Of a DNA stretch of 64,000 bases, positions 23,190 to 33,012 are shown one piece after another (positions within the stretch are counted from its first letter, which is position 1; each line of letters starts with the position of its first letter). A program made the translations under genes and the position numbers. Origin of the DNA: Prostheceraeus crozeri (lineage: Eukaryota; Platyhelminthes; Polycladida; Euryleptidae); assembly GCA_907163375.1 (NCBI GenBank), contig CAJQUW010004767.1, positions 42,445 through 106,444 of the forward strand, written 5' to 3'. Under the pieces are notes generated by a model. The model made no database searches and was not told where the DNA came from. It worked only from the letters and a program-made list of their open reading frames with translations.

Positions 23190-23692
23190 TAAGAAGTCGA
23201 GATGCTAATCAAAACCTGCTGCATCAAATTTATACAACGATGGTGGCAAATAGACTATGTACGCCGTACCCAGTTGATATGGATTCACGATGATAAGAAA
23301 CGCATTGATAAATATATGAAACGAGGAGCACGCTACGGATACGCCAAGCCTGCGGATATCCATGAAGTCGCCGCGAAAATGGACAAGAAATTATTCCGAA
23401 AAATAATGCGCAAAGAGCACATACTACACCGCTACTTAACGCCTGTAGCTGCACACCAAAGGAATCTCAGACCAACACTGCACCGACTGCACAGAAAGAC
23501 AATTAGTAAGAATAACGGAAGGACATTCATCAATCGAGTGATCCATAGTGACTTTTTATGAGTAACAGTGATCCACAGTAACTGATTTTTCCTTTTCTTT
23601 GTCCTTTGTCTTCTTATGTCACTTTTGTAAACGACATGCGTCTGTCATTTCGCAATAAAGCCATTTATTATTATTATTATTATTATTATATG
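23190..23692 (+). mobile_element. 5'-truncated LINE tail with (TTA)n end
   Basis: 23202-23561 encodes a LINE C-terminal tail: DKKRIDKYMKRGARYGY, KLFRKIMRKEHILHRYL and finally GRTFINRVI, which fits the LFxxI...LH...FINR pattern after RT in several LINE clades. A short 3' region with AATAAAG follows and then eight or nine TTA repeats (about 23665-23690). The microsatellite tail is typical of non-LTR elements that end in short tandem repeats. Only the 3' 0.5 kb is present. Confidence 0.82.
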
Positions 23693-24140
23693 TCCACCTT
23701 CCAACTGACTTAATTTTTAACTGAGATAACATCTACGTATACGACGATTGTGCTTGAAGATAATTACTAAAGAAAAAGGACATAAAGTTACCGGAAATTG
23801 TTCTAGCAAAATGACAGAAGCGTTTTTAAGTTCAGCTAGCGATCAAGAGATGATGTTGTCAAGTTCTATGATACATTTTGACGGAGTGTAAGGCTCACTC
23901 ACATGGCAACTTCATCCGCAGAAATGATTGTTATGACAACTGATGTGCTGTAAGACTTGATGCCACGTAAACACAGGACATTAATGGAAGGAGACTGTGT
24001 TGTAACATGATGCTCCGGGCAGTTAATCCACCGGTCAATGTCTGTGCACGACATTATAAACTTCAGACAATACTCATTCATTATTCAGATACATCAGTGT
24101 CGAAGATTTTCACTCCGCGAGACAGCTTATTATTATCTGG
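23693..24140. other. gene-free stretch
   Basis: A minus-strand open frame at 23899-24081 with a GTGAGT-like edge was considered and not accepted. Confidence 0.45.
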
Positions 24141-24219
24141 ATTCAATCCTTGCTGAACCTTGTCAATAGTGAGCAAGGATTGAATTATTCAGAATTGGGC
24201 CCTGAATTTCTGGGCCCAA
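24141..24219. repeat. two adjacent perfect hairpins
   Basis: ATTCAATCCTTGCT (24141-24154) pairs exactly with AGCAAGGATTGAAT (24172-24185). Ten bases later TTGGGCCC (24195-24202) pairs with GGGCCCAA (24212-24219). Confidence 0.85.
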
Positions 24220-24627
24220 GCCCGGCATGTCCCGCGCTCGCAGTAGCAATAATATAGCCCAACCCACTCAGTTCCAGCCTCACAACATCCCTGCGCCGCC
24301 ATGGAGGTCCTGAGGCTACAATGGATACAGGTATGCAGGTGCACTCTATTAAGCGGACAAGTGGCACAGCTGCTCAGATCGGGAAATCCCATGGAGCTCC
24401 ATAACCAGGATTCGCTTGCGTCTGTGTTATGCTGACGTCCAACGAGAAGAACCCTGTCAGCAAACCTTCACATTATTAGGGACATGCTTGGGTAAGTCTC
24501 TTAAGCAATGGTAATGAGCGGGAGGACCATATCCAAGAAATTTTCAAAACCAAAGTTTTCTCTCCCGAAGTATTTATGCCACAATAATTACAAATCAGTT
24601 AGAGTAGATACAAGCTTCAAAGGTGCC

Positions 24628-24764
24628 AACGTTTCGGGTCCTGACCCTTTCTCAAGGCAGTTAACTATAAAATGAGATGCTACGGTATGTGTCACAACTT
24701 TCCATACCGTAGCATCTCATTTTGTAGTTAACTGCCTAGAGAAAGGGTCAGGACCCGAAACGTT
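24628..24764. repeat. foldback with 62-bp arms
   Basis: Arms 24628-24689 and 24703-24764 are reverse complements with two mismatches, around a 13-nt loop. The outer end reads CCCGAAACGTT on the right arm, a motif I associate with the tails of some Penelope-like and LINE copies. That link is inference. Confidence 0.9.
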
Positions 24765-24767
24765 CAA

Positions 24768-24915
24768 CAGGATCAAAGAAAAGCACATGTAAATCCCATG
24801 GGACGCAGATTGCAGTTTTCGGCTAAAATGAATTTTGTATGCTTTCTCTGATTATACGAAAAGTACTGGGCCTATAGTCATAATTTTTGGCATGTAATGT
24901 CTTCAGGTCATTTTC
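24768..24915 (-). repeat. dispersed ~370-bp repeat family, copy D (partial)
   Basis: It begins abruptly at AGGATCAAAGAAAAGCACATG, right after the foldback, and runs in reverse to GGCATGTAATGTCTTCAG. Confidence 0.78.
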
Positions 24916-25011
24916 TATTATGTGCATATGCTATTACCATGCATCTAAACGGCAATGTATGTGATAATGTGGTTGAATGTAGATAAAGTTGCTCAAAATA
25001 TTTATTTTTGC

Positions 25012-25372
25012 CGACGTAAAGAGACTCGCCAAATACAATTTGCTTAGCTTCATAGACAGGGGTGCATGAAGATCATAGGAAATGATCTGAAGACATTCCA
25101 TGCCAAAAATTTTGACTGTGGGCTTTCTTCTTTTATTTAAATCAGAGAAAACATACAAAATTTCATTTTAGCCGAAAACTGCAATCTGCGTCTCATTGGA
25201 TTTACATGTGCTTTTCTTTGATCTTGTCTGACAGGAAGAGGAACTCACTAGAACTCGGCAGACGTGCCGATTCGAAGTAAGCATAAGATGTACCTAATTG
25301 TGTGAAAGTCTCACTTTCGGCCTCGTTCCCTGCAGAAACTCGTTCTGGCTGTCGAACTATAAATTGAAATTT
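25012..25372 (+). repeat. dispersed ~370-bp repeat family, copy E (near full)
   Basis: TTTGCCGACGTA to GGCTGTCGAACTATAA. Together with copy D it forms a large inverted arrangement. Confidence 0.8.
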
Positions 25373-25946
25373 TGCGAAAAATCAAAACTTCTGGTCAAAA
25401 GAATACAGAACATTTTTAAAATGCACAATTACTAAATTGTGATGATCCCCAGTTGATTTTTTCCTTTTGGCGCAACAACTAGACACACAAATAAAATATT
25501 TCGTCGAATAAAGAAAATGAAGACATAATTTCCAAGCTAAGAAATTTGCATCGGACAGAAGACAATTTTTTGGGCTAGTTGAAAAAATCCCAAATGAAAT
25601 CCTGAATTACACATGTAGTCTAGTTAAAAGTACGGTTCGTGTGCTTTCACATGATACATAGCTTTATTTGTATGATTTAAGTAGGTCATAACCAAGTTTC
25701 CTTCTGAAGATAGAGTACCTTGCTTGGTACAGGCTTTTTTGCCACTTTTTCTGCCTTGAGCTAAATATTTTCATGAAGTTAACTTTGTTAGATTTGAATT
25801 CATCATGAACGAAAAGACGAGATCTCCTAAGGATCAAGATGAAAACAAATTATGAAAATTGGTTCAGAGATAAGGATTTTACAGACGAAAGACACGCTTT
25901 TTTGTCAAATGGTGTTAAAATGTTACATTACCCGCTCACTAGCGCT

Positions 25947-26465
25947 GACTCTGGCGTCTTATGGACACATTGCCAGTTACAGGGGTGTCTCTCCCAGAGA
26001 GAATGTAGGGGAAGCTCCATGTTATAAATTTGAAATCGTCATGAGCGTTTGGTCGAGCAACGTTGTTTTGTGTCTTGCCTCAACTTATTCTCGCATGCGC
26101 AAAATATTTCTTTCAGAAAATCCGTGAATAGCAGAAACGGATTTTTGATAATTAGTAGGATTAGAATTCAATTTCAAGGCAAGGTGAAAAAGTGAATTCA
26201 TAGCAGCCAAACGATAACGTTTGGGAGCATAAGCAAAATTAGGGATGTAAGTGCCAGTATTTGTTTCTTTGAGGTGCCTAGCGATATCGAAGGCATTCTC
26301 ACTTTTGGTAACTTTGGTATCTAAAAATACAGGACTTTCATTGACTTCTCGCTCCATCGTGAATTTGATATCAGGATGAAGGGTATTCAGAAAGTCATGA
26401 AAGGCGGAAACATCGACTCTGGCGTCTTATGGACACATTGCCAGTTACAGGGGTGTCTCTTCCAG
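25947..26465. repeat. 51-bp direct repeat flanking about 420 bp
   Basis: 25947-25997 and 26415-26465 are the same 51-bp sequence with one visible difference (GACTCTGGCGTCTTATGGAC at the start). The second copy sits inside the Penelope-like fragment and the first just outside it. Confidence 0.88.
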
Positions 26466-26690
26466 TCTTAGAGAAGCACTGGTATTTGGAAACCAAGTAG
26501 GCACTCAGCACATTCTGAAATCCTTTCGTTGCGCTTCAACCAACAGTTAGAGGATGGATGAACAATTGTCTGCATTTGAGAGCAGAAGGGATAAGAAGGT
26601 ATTTCTCTGTATATTGTGCTGACATCAAACAGACGCTCATGAAAGCTATGCACTCATTATCTCGAGTCAATAGAAATTTGGTGCTCAATC
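26085..26690 (-). pseudogene. Penelope-like element, RT fragment
   Basis: On the minus strand the best part (about 26400-26085) reads FHDFLNTLHPDIKFTM, SPVFLDTKVTKSENAFDI, then TGTYIPNFAYAPKRYRLAAM, the post-palm region typical of Penelope-like reverse transcriptases (FLD...TG.Y..f.s..P..Y+). Upstream (26690-26480) a weaker FDVSTIYREIP resembles the FDVxSLFTNIP motif of the same family. The catalytic YxDD block is missing between them, where the 51-bp repeat lies. Stops and frame changes show it is dead. Confidence 0.72.
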
Positions 26691-27985
26691 AACCGAGCAT
26701 ATTGTAGAAGAGAACCTGCAAAAGATTTGAAACATTGAACATTTGAAAGAATATTTACGACATCATTTCAATTTCGAAGACGTTTCCGTCTAATAGAAAG
26801 GCCTCAGAAGGCATCAATGGCTGGCCGGCAGTTACAGTTTGAAGTTCATTCTCCTTTGATTTCACAACTCAGCAATATATAGAAGCGGAACCTTGAAAAG
26901 AGAGAAAACATTATCAGGCTGAAAGATTTTCTTCGATCGAATTTCCTGATACTGCAATACTTGTTTTCCCAAGCTTCATCTGCCTTCGAGGCTTTTTTAG
27001 ACAGCATGTACAATGAAATCCTTATCCTCTGCTTCACTTCACAACTTCAGCATTAATTGCCTTTTCATTCAACTTCAGCTACCATTTTCGTCTATCTAGA
27101 AACTCGCTTTCATTGTATTATCTCCGGGCAGCATTGCCATTATTCAATTCTTGAGAGCAAAATGAATGGAGATGGCGATTCGATCGCGTGCAACGGTTTT
27201 TAATCAAGTGAAGACTCATCATCAATTTCAGTCATTACTTCTGCGTCGGCAGATAGAAGCGAAATGAAATCTACCACAGCGGACAGCTTCAAATATATCT
27301 AATTTGTGTATAAACATTTCCCCTAATTCAATTCATCTTTCGGGAGATATCTTCAAATGATGTTGAATTCGTCTACAAATGTGATGTCACAAACACAACT
27401 GTTCCACTTTACCATTATTGGTGCTAGACAGTAGTAGACAGGATTGGAACTTTCGTAGTTGAAATACATTCACATTTTTTGTTTTTTGTCATCTTACGCC
27501 TACACGCCTGCCATATTTTGGCCGATTTATCATTCCTGTGTGCTTAAGTCGTAATTTGAAATTTTCCTTCAACGTTACGAAGTCTAAATTGGTGAATTCC
27601 GGATTTGACATCTAATTAACTTTTATCCTTTCGAGTATTTTTATAAATTTTGATGAGCTTTATTTGTACTGTGGCCCCACGGTTTTGGATTTTTACTATT
27701 GGGGAAATTTCCACATAAGCGATTTCATTATTTTTATACTTCCAAAGTCATTTTTCTCCACCTGTCCAACACAATCGGTCTTCTATTATTCCGCATCGCG
27801 TGGGGCTTCTGCAGTTGTATCTCTAGAAAGCCATGAGGCACCACTGTACATTGGCTCCAATGTACACAGGCTCCACGCGCGGCACATTGGCTCCAAGCGT
27901 GAACAAAGGGTTTGGCGTGAGGTTACGCCGCATATACTGCAAAGTTCCAGGGCCATCAGAAAAGACTTTGGCATTCTGATTTGTC
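26691..27985. other. gene-free stretch
   Basis: No recognised gene. A short palindrome GTACATTGG/CCAATGTAC lies near 27847-27866. The right end may still be LINE tail. Confidence 0.45.
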
Positions 27986-27989
27986 ACTC

Positions 27990-28540
27990 TGAAATACTTG
28001 GCCTAGAACGTCGCTAAGAAGCATTCTGAGATACCGGGGTGGTTACAACTTGATGAAGAAGATGGTTGTGTTGATGAATAGCTCGATTACATAACTGTAT
28101 GGTTTTTCCCTTCGTATGTCTGGAGGTTCAATCCCGCTCAGTACTGGAAGTAGCTCTTTGGGGGTCGATCTAATACTTCCTCATATGAGGCGCATGCAGT
28201 CGATCTTCCTAGTATGTGCCGAATGAGACCATACCGGTGAGCAATATTCTGCTGTGGAATAACGAAGTGTGAGCGCCGATGTTCGTAGAACGTCAAGACT
28301 GGCTCCCTAGTGGTTACTTGCAAGGCGATGAGGAAGATTATATCTAGCACTTGCTTTTGCTGCCACACCTTGTATGTGTTGATGGTAGGTTAGTGATCCG
28401 AGTGTGATGCCGAGATACTTGAGATACTTGTTCAAGGTCAGTCTTTTCCCTTGAAGTTTCAGTTTCCTTTTTCGGAGTAGATGGATGAAGAGTTAAACTT
28501 TGATGCACAAGGTGGTTATCTCATCATTAATGAGTTGATC
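27990..28540 (-). pseudogene. LINE fragment, CR1/Jockey-like RT thumb region
   Basis: The minus strand reads KLQGKRLTLNKYLKYLGI, YHQHIQGVAAKASARYN, GASLDVLRTSALTL and RYSTAEYCSPVWSHSAHT, then RSTPKELLPVLSGI. This is the RT connection seen in Jockey/CR1-like LINEs, where YSTAEYCSPVW is especially typical. Stops interrupt it (for example after RLASNH). Confidence 0.85.
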
Positions 28541-29272
28541 GCATGACTTGCCTCAATAGAACTTTGTTCAAAAAAGGATTGGTTGCTTCTTTCAATTATT
28601 TTTAATGAAAGAAAGATTGAAGAGACACTTTACGGCATCATTCTCATAATCGCTGTTCTGTAACGGCTTGTTGATGATGCATTGGAGACTTCACACATGA
28701 GTTCGTTCTCAGTGATGAGCTCTTGTGATTACATCATCTTATGATTGCATCAGATTCGTCCACATCAGAGAGCTTATCATCGCGCTTCTATGTTCACCAA
28801 AGCCTCCCCCGTTTATTTCAATGATTATACATGAGAGAACGGAATTCTTTTTTATGCAAGCACAAATTCGTCGAAGTAATTATCTATGACTATATATTTT
28901 ATAAACCCCGAGCGCTTTCGCGACCTCTTTTCAAAGGGTGTACGGCCGTAATGAACACATAGGCATATAATGAAAATGACGTCAGTGCTAGTATGTTTTA
29001 GTTAGTGTGTAAAGACCAGAATGACTACCTTTGAAGAAATAGAAAACATAGTCTACACAGAAATTAATAAAACGGAGAGCAAATTATTGACAGGGGAAAA
29101 TAATAAAATGCGATATTCTTGAACGTTCTGATGTTATTGAAGATGAATTGATACTGAATCATAGTTAAACAGACATGGTTAATTCTCGCAAAGCCAGTGA
29201 CACTTCGAAATCTTTTAGCAATGTACCTTTCATTTTCCTCCGGACGAATTGACATCGGTTACGAATTTATGC
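28541..29272. other. gene-free stretch
   Basis: Contains only a solo GTTAAACAGACATGGTTAA end near 29165-29183, matching the TIR of the unit at 9890-10196. Confidence 0.5.
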
Positions 29273-29280
29273 GAACAAAG

Positions 29281-30041
29281 CAGGGATGCGGAGTCCTATC
29301 AAAATGATAGGACTCCGGCTTTTAATAAGACTCCGACTCCGGGGGTTGATAGGACTCCGACTGCGGGTGGCAAGTTTATGAAGCATAGTTTTTTGAAAAA
29401 CAAACAGGTAACCTGCATCATACATCATTATAGGCTTACTTGAACCTATCTTCAGTAATCATTATTGCATCAATTATCAATCATTCTCGATGAAAGTTTA
29501 TCAAATGGACCTTTAAGTTGGGTGCATGCGACTAGGCTCCTCCCATCTTGTTGATGTGTGCTTCACACGGTTTTTCTCCAGTCTCTACCAAGCAGGAAAA
29601 TCTCCCATCCTTCTTCAAAAAATATGAGTAAACTTTTGATTTTAGTATGCGCTTTAGAGGAGCCATCACGATTAACGTGAGGGTAAGAGGTAATGCTCTC
29701 AAACAAACCAGTATTTCATTTTTGTCTCTGATGTGACCTTTGGCGCGTAGGTGTGATCGAGACTAGGAGGAAGGCTTGTCTTCTCTACTAAATCACCGAG
29801 TGAAAAGGCAATCCTTTTTTCACTATCACGATTCATTCCGTCAACCACTGCAATCTTTTTCTTACAGAAGTGTTTCTGTACTTTTGTTTGACGGAGAAAG
29901 TTGACATCAAGACAGTGACAGCCATATGCACGAGGATAATTTGTTTGCACTATATTTCGGTCTAGTTATAGGCCGGAGTCTTATCATTTTATAGGACTCC
30001 GACTTCTGCAAAAATGATAGGACTCCGACTCCGCATCCCTG
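29281..30041. mobile_element. non-autonomous hAT element (CAGGGATGCGGAGTC ends)
   Basis: It starts CAGGGATGCGGAGTC and ends GACTCCGCATCCCTG, the hAT-type CAGGG...CCCTG pattern. Flanking 8-mers GAACAAAG (29273-29280) and AGACAAAG (30042-30049) are an 8-bp target duplication with two transitions. Several GGAGTC/GACTCC motifs in both orientations crowd the first and last 80 bp, as expected for subterminal transposase-binding sites. The 761-bp body encodes no recognisable transposase. Confidence 0.88.
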
Positions 30042-30230
30042 AGACAAAGGTTTAAACTAAACTTTGTACACCCTATGTTTTGGAAGTACTTTGTGGAATT
30101 CTGAGATTTCGAAGTGGATATCTATATATATTTCTGTATTGAAATAGATACCTGTATATTGAATGTAAAACGCGCAGCTTATAGAATAGCAACGTTAACA
30201 ACATATTACAGATACATGATGGCTACTTAC

Positions 30231-30271
30231 ATGTGGCTTGTGACTGGAAGCTCCACTTGGATTCCCCATGC
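30231..30271 (-). CDS. 41-nt micro-exon candidate
   Basis: On the minus strand CATCTTTCTTTACAG precedes it and GTAAGT follows it, both near-consensus. The sequence is GC-richer than its flanks and open in all three frames. Reading AWGIQVELPVTSH it leaves AT at the end, which would join in phase to the claudin-like exon at 3567-3775. Reading from its ATG (MGNPSGASSHKPH) it would join to the exon-like piece at 17750-17809. I cannot choose between them. Confidence 0.4.
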
Positions 30272-31224
30272 CTGTAAAGAAAGATGACTGTTCATCTAAA
30301 TTGTTATCCAATGACATGAAACGAATATAACTGACATTCAAACGAAACTTCACTTTATTCATTTCTTTTTACCTGCCCTTTTCTATTTCCTCTGATTTTT
30401 TTATTCATTTTATTTGCGCTTGATGGTTTGTAAGAGCGGAACCAATTATACAGAAATGATAAGAAAGTTATTATCTCTCATGAAATGGTCAGGTCGCTTG
30501 TCATAACTATTGGACACACCAACACCCACCGGCCTAGTCCAGCAGCCGGATACTGGCCGAACACGAGATTTTACAGAATGACGTAAAACAACCGATAAGT
30601 TTGCACCCATTTCTACGACATTGAAATAAAAACAACTTTCATTTTGCATGGGCACACCGCTTCTCTTGATGAATTTGCATGAAATTTAATGAAATTGCAT
30701 CGGACATTTAGACAGAAAGCAAATATGACTTTGATTCACGAAGACACATACATGTAGATATTGACAACGGCAGATGACATCCACAATGAAACACTATAGC
30801 AATCAAAATGAAGTGACACCAACAGGGACGGAACAAAACATAGACGTAAAAATTAATACACAAATCATAATTAGCAGAAATCAGCAGAAAAAAGCATTAA
30901 GTTGAAAAGAGAAAGTCGCAAGTCTCAAAATGAAAATAAATTCTTTCTGTGCACACAAAGGTGACTTCAAAACTTGTACACAGGAATTTTACTATAATTC
31001 AGTGAAGACTTAGACCGAGAATGTTTGAAATGGAAAATTTGAACGTCTCATCACACAAAACTTGAGATTGTTTGTCCAAAGTTATCAAGTGTCTAGTAAT
31101 GGCGGATTCGTAGATTTCGGGCGTCTATCTTTTCCCTGACGGAGATATTTATTTCATTCCGCATGCAAATTCACCAAGAGAAGCGGCGTGGCCATGAAAA
31201 TTGAGATTTTCTTTTATTTCCTGC
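30272..31224. other. gene-free stretch
   Basis: Nothing recognised. Confidence 0.5.
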
Positions 31225-31392
31225 TACGAATTTGAGCGTCTGCCGAGTTCTAGCCGGTTCCTGCTCTTGTCTGACAGGATCAAAGAAAACACATAAAAAC
31301 ATAGAAACATAGAAACTTATTCTATGTTTTCTCTTATTAAGTGAGAAGTACGCAGTCTAGAGGCATCATTTTTTTTGGCAAACGAATTAAAA
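31225..31392 (-). repeat. dispersed ~370-bp repeat family, copy F (partial)
   Basis: GAGCGTCTGCCGAGTTCTAG, then ACAGGATCAAAGAAAACACAT; a small ACATAGAAAC duplication sits inside. Confidence 0.75.
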
Positions 31393-32280
31393 AGCGTTTT
31401 GCTTTTGCGATCTACTGGTCTCAGTGTGCTTGCATCCTCCATTCCGACCTTGTAAGTTGACAGTGGAAATGCTAGAACCGCTCTTGATTTTTATTGTAGT
31501 TAAGGAAAATTGCAATCCATAATTTGTTCAGGCTTCACTTAACACTGCTTCCTTAAGCAACATTTTTGATGCTCATTAGCTTTTAGTTTACATAGTCAAG
31601 CATTGCTGCTATTTAATGTGTAATTTTCATTCAATGTTTCGGGGTTAATCTCACATCATTAGGAATACAAAATGATTTATACAAGGTCAATATGTTGAGG
31701 TTCTGCATGGAGAACCAGCGCGCTAACTAAGCAAGTTAAAGTAATAAACGCATTTAGGAACTTCATAATATCCGAGAAATTAGCATTCGAAACTTTGACT
31801 CTTGATAATTCTTCTCACTTCTCACTAAATTAAGTTTTCGAATCGTTGAAGGGCGCTGGCAGACAAGCTCGTATTTAAATAATTTCATACAAATTAGCTT
31901 GACACCTCCTATGTTTCTCAAGACAAACATTTCCGCTTTGCTCTCCTGGACTCACTTGAGTAATTCATTTGTCTCTCAGCAATCTACAGACTTTCGCGTC
32001 GACAATTTTCACTTTTCAAGAAGATTTTTGGACTAAATTAACTCTGAAGTCAGATGCTAATCACTATCATGCACTTACAGTGACAATCCGTCCGCCGTGG
32101 ATATACGTGTACGAGATTAGATAGTAATATGTAAGAGCTGTCAGTAGTGTAAATGAACAGGAAATAATATAGCAGGGTAATTAAAATACTAATTAGGAAG
32201 ATAATTAGAGGTGAGACTCGTAGGCACCGGATCTTTGTTGGGAAAGATACTGCGAGTTTTGAAGGTTTTAAAAACTACGG
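31393..32280. other. mostly gene-free; weak exon candidate at 32079-32137
   Basis: A 59-nt minus-strand segment at 32079-32137 has ACTGACAG before it and GTAAGT after it and is open in two frames. It has no independent support. Confidence 0.3.
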
Positions 32281-32742
32281 AAAGTTTTCAATGTCTCCTT
32301 TTCTTTATGTAAGGCAGCTTCCAAAAAGTTCGAATTTTGACCAGAGTTTTGCGAATAGCATTGTTAACTTTTTGTAAATTTTGATTGTAGCCATTTTGCA
32401 TAAATATAGACAGAATTTTTTCGAACGATTTTTCATAAAAATGATTATTACTACAAAGATGCTTGGCACGATAAATCAAAGCCCTGATGGCAGCAGTCTT
32501 GTACCTGAACGGGGAGAAAGCCTCCTTCAGTGTATAGACACCTGTGTTAGTCGACTAACCGCCCACTCAGTTCCAAAAAAAGCTTAGTTTTTTATCACTC
32601 TCAGTGTCCATCGTGAACTGAATATTCTTGTGATGAGTATTTAGATATTTCAAAAAGTTAGAAGCTTCATCTTCATTTTTGAAGATGGCAAAAACATCAT
32701 CAACGTAACGACGGTAGTGCAAAGGATTTTTTTTAGTACAAA
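32281..32742 (-). pseudogene. Penelope-like element, RT catalytic and thumb region
   Basis: The minus strand reads LHYRRYVDDVFAIF (catalytic YVDD, near 32720), FLKYLNTHHKNIQFTM and then, in another frame, TGVYTLKEAFSPFRYKTAAI and ALIYRAKHLCSNNHF, ending KIRTFWKLPYIKKRRH-stop. The order and spacing match the end of the RT domain in Penelope-like elements. A frame change and stop near 32585 show decay. The matching GIY-YIG part lies immediately to the right but on the other strand. Confidence 0.92.
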
Positions 32743-32749
32743 GGATCTA

Positions 32750-33012
32750 ATTTAGTTTACAAATTCAAATGTGGGCAATGCGACAGTTGCTACCTTGTTG
32801 AGACTCGTAGGCACTTGATTACTCGTATTGATGAGCATATCAAAGTTAGTTTACAAAACACATTCATAAAGCGACAGCCAATGATTTTTCTATTGTCTGC
32901 CGTACTAAACACACTCGCATAGCTGAATCTATATTGATTAAAATGCATGAAACTGATAATTTATTGAACGAATGCGATTCTTCTGTTCCGTTGCATATCT
33001 TTTAATTGTACT
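32750..33012 (+). pseudogene. Penelope-like element, GIY-YIG endonuclease
   Basis: The plus strand reads NLVYKFKCGQCDSCYLVETR, then HLITRIDEHIKVS, then FSIVCRTKHTRIAESILIKM and PLHIF-stop. Known: the nuclease domain of Penelope-like elements follows the RT on the same strand and has the form (N)VVYxxxC...C...Y(V/I)GeT.R.L..R..EH. The second Tyr/Gly of that motif reads YLVET here. One frame change lies near 32860-32880. The orientation relative to the RT part is inverted. Confidence 0.88.

Noticed and set aside
23899-24081. Minus-strand open frame ending at a GTGAGT donor
   Set aside because: Its exit phase does not fit the neighbouring exon candidate, the acceptor is weak and the peptide is not recognisable.
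28100-28145. Second tRNA-like B box (GAGGTTCAATCCCGC)
   Set aside because: It falls within the Jockey/CR1-like LINE fragment on the other strand; a chance match.
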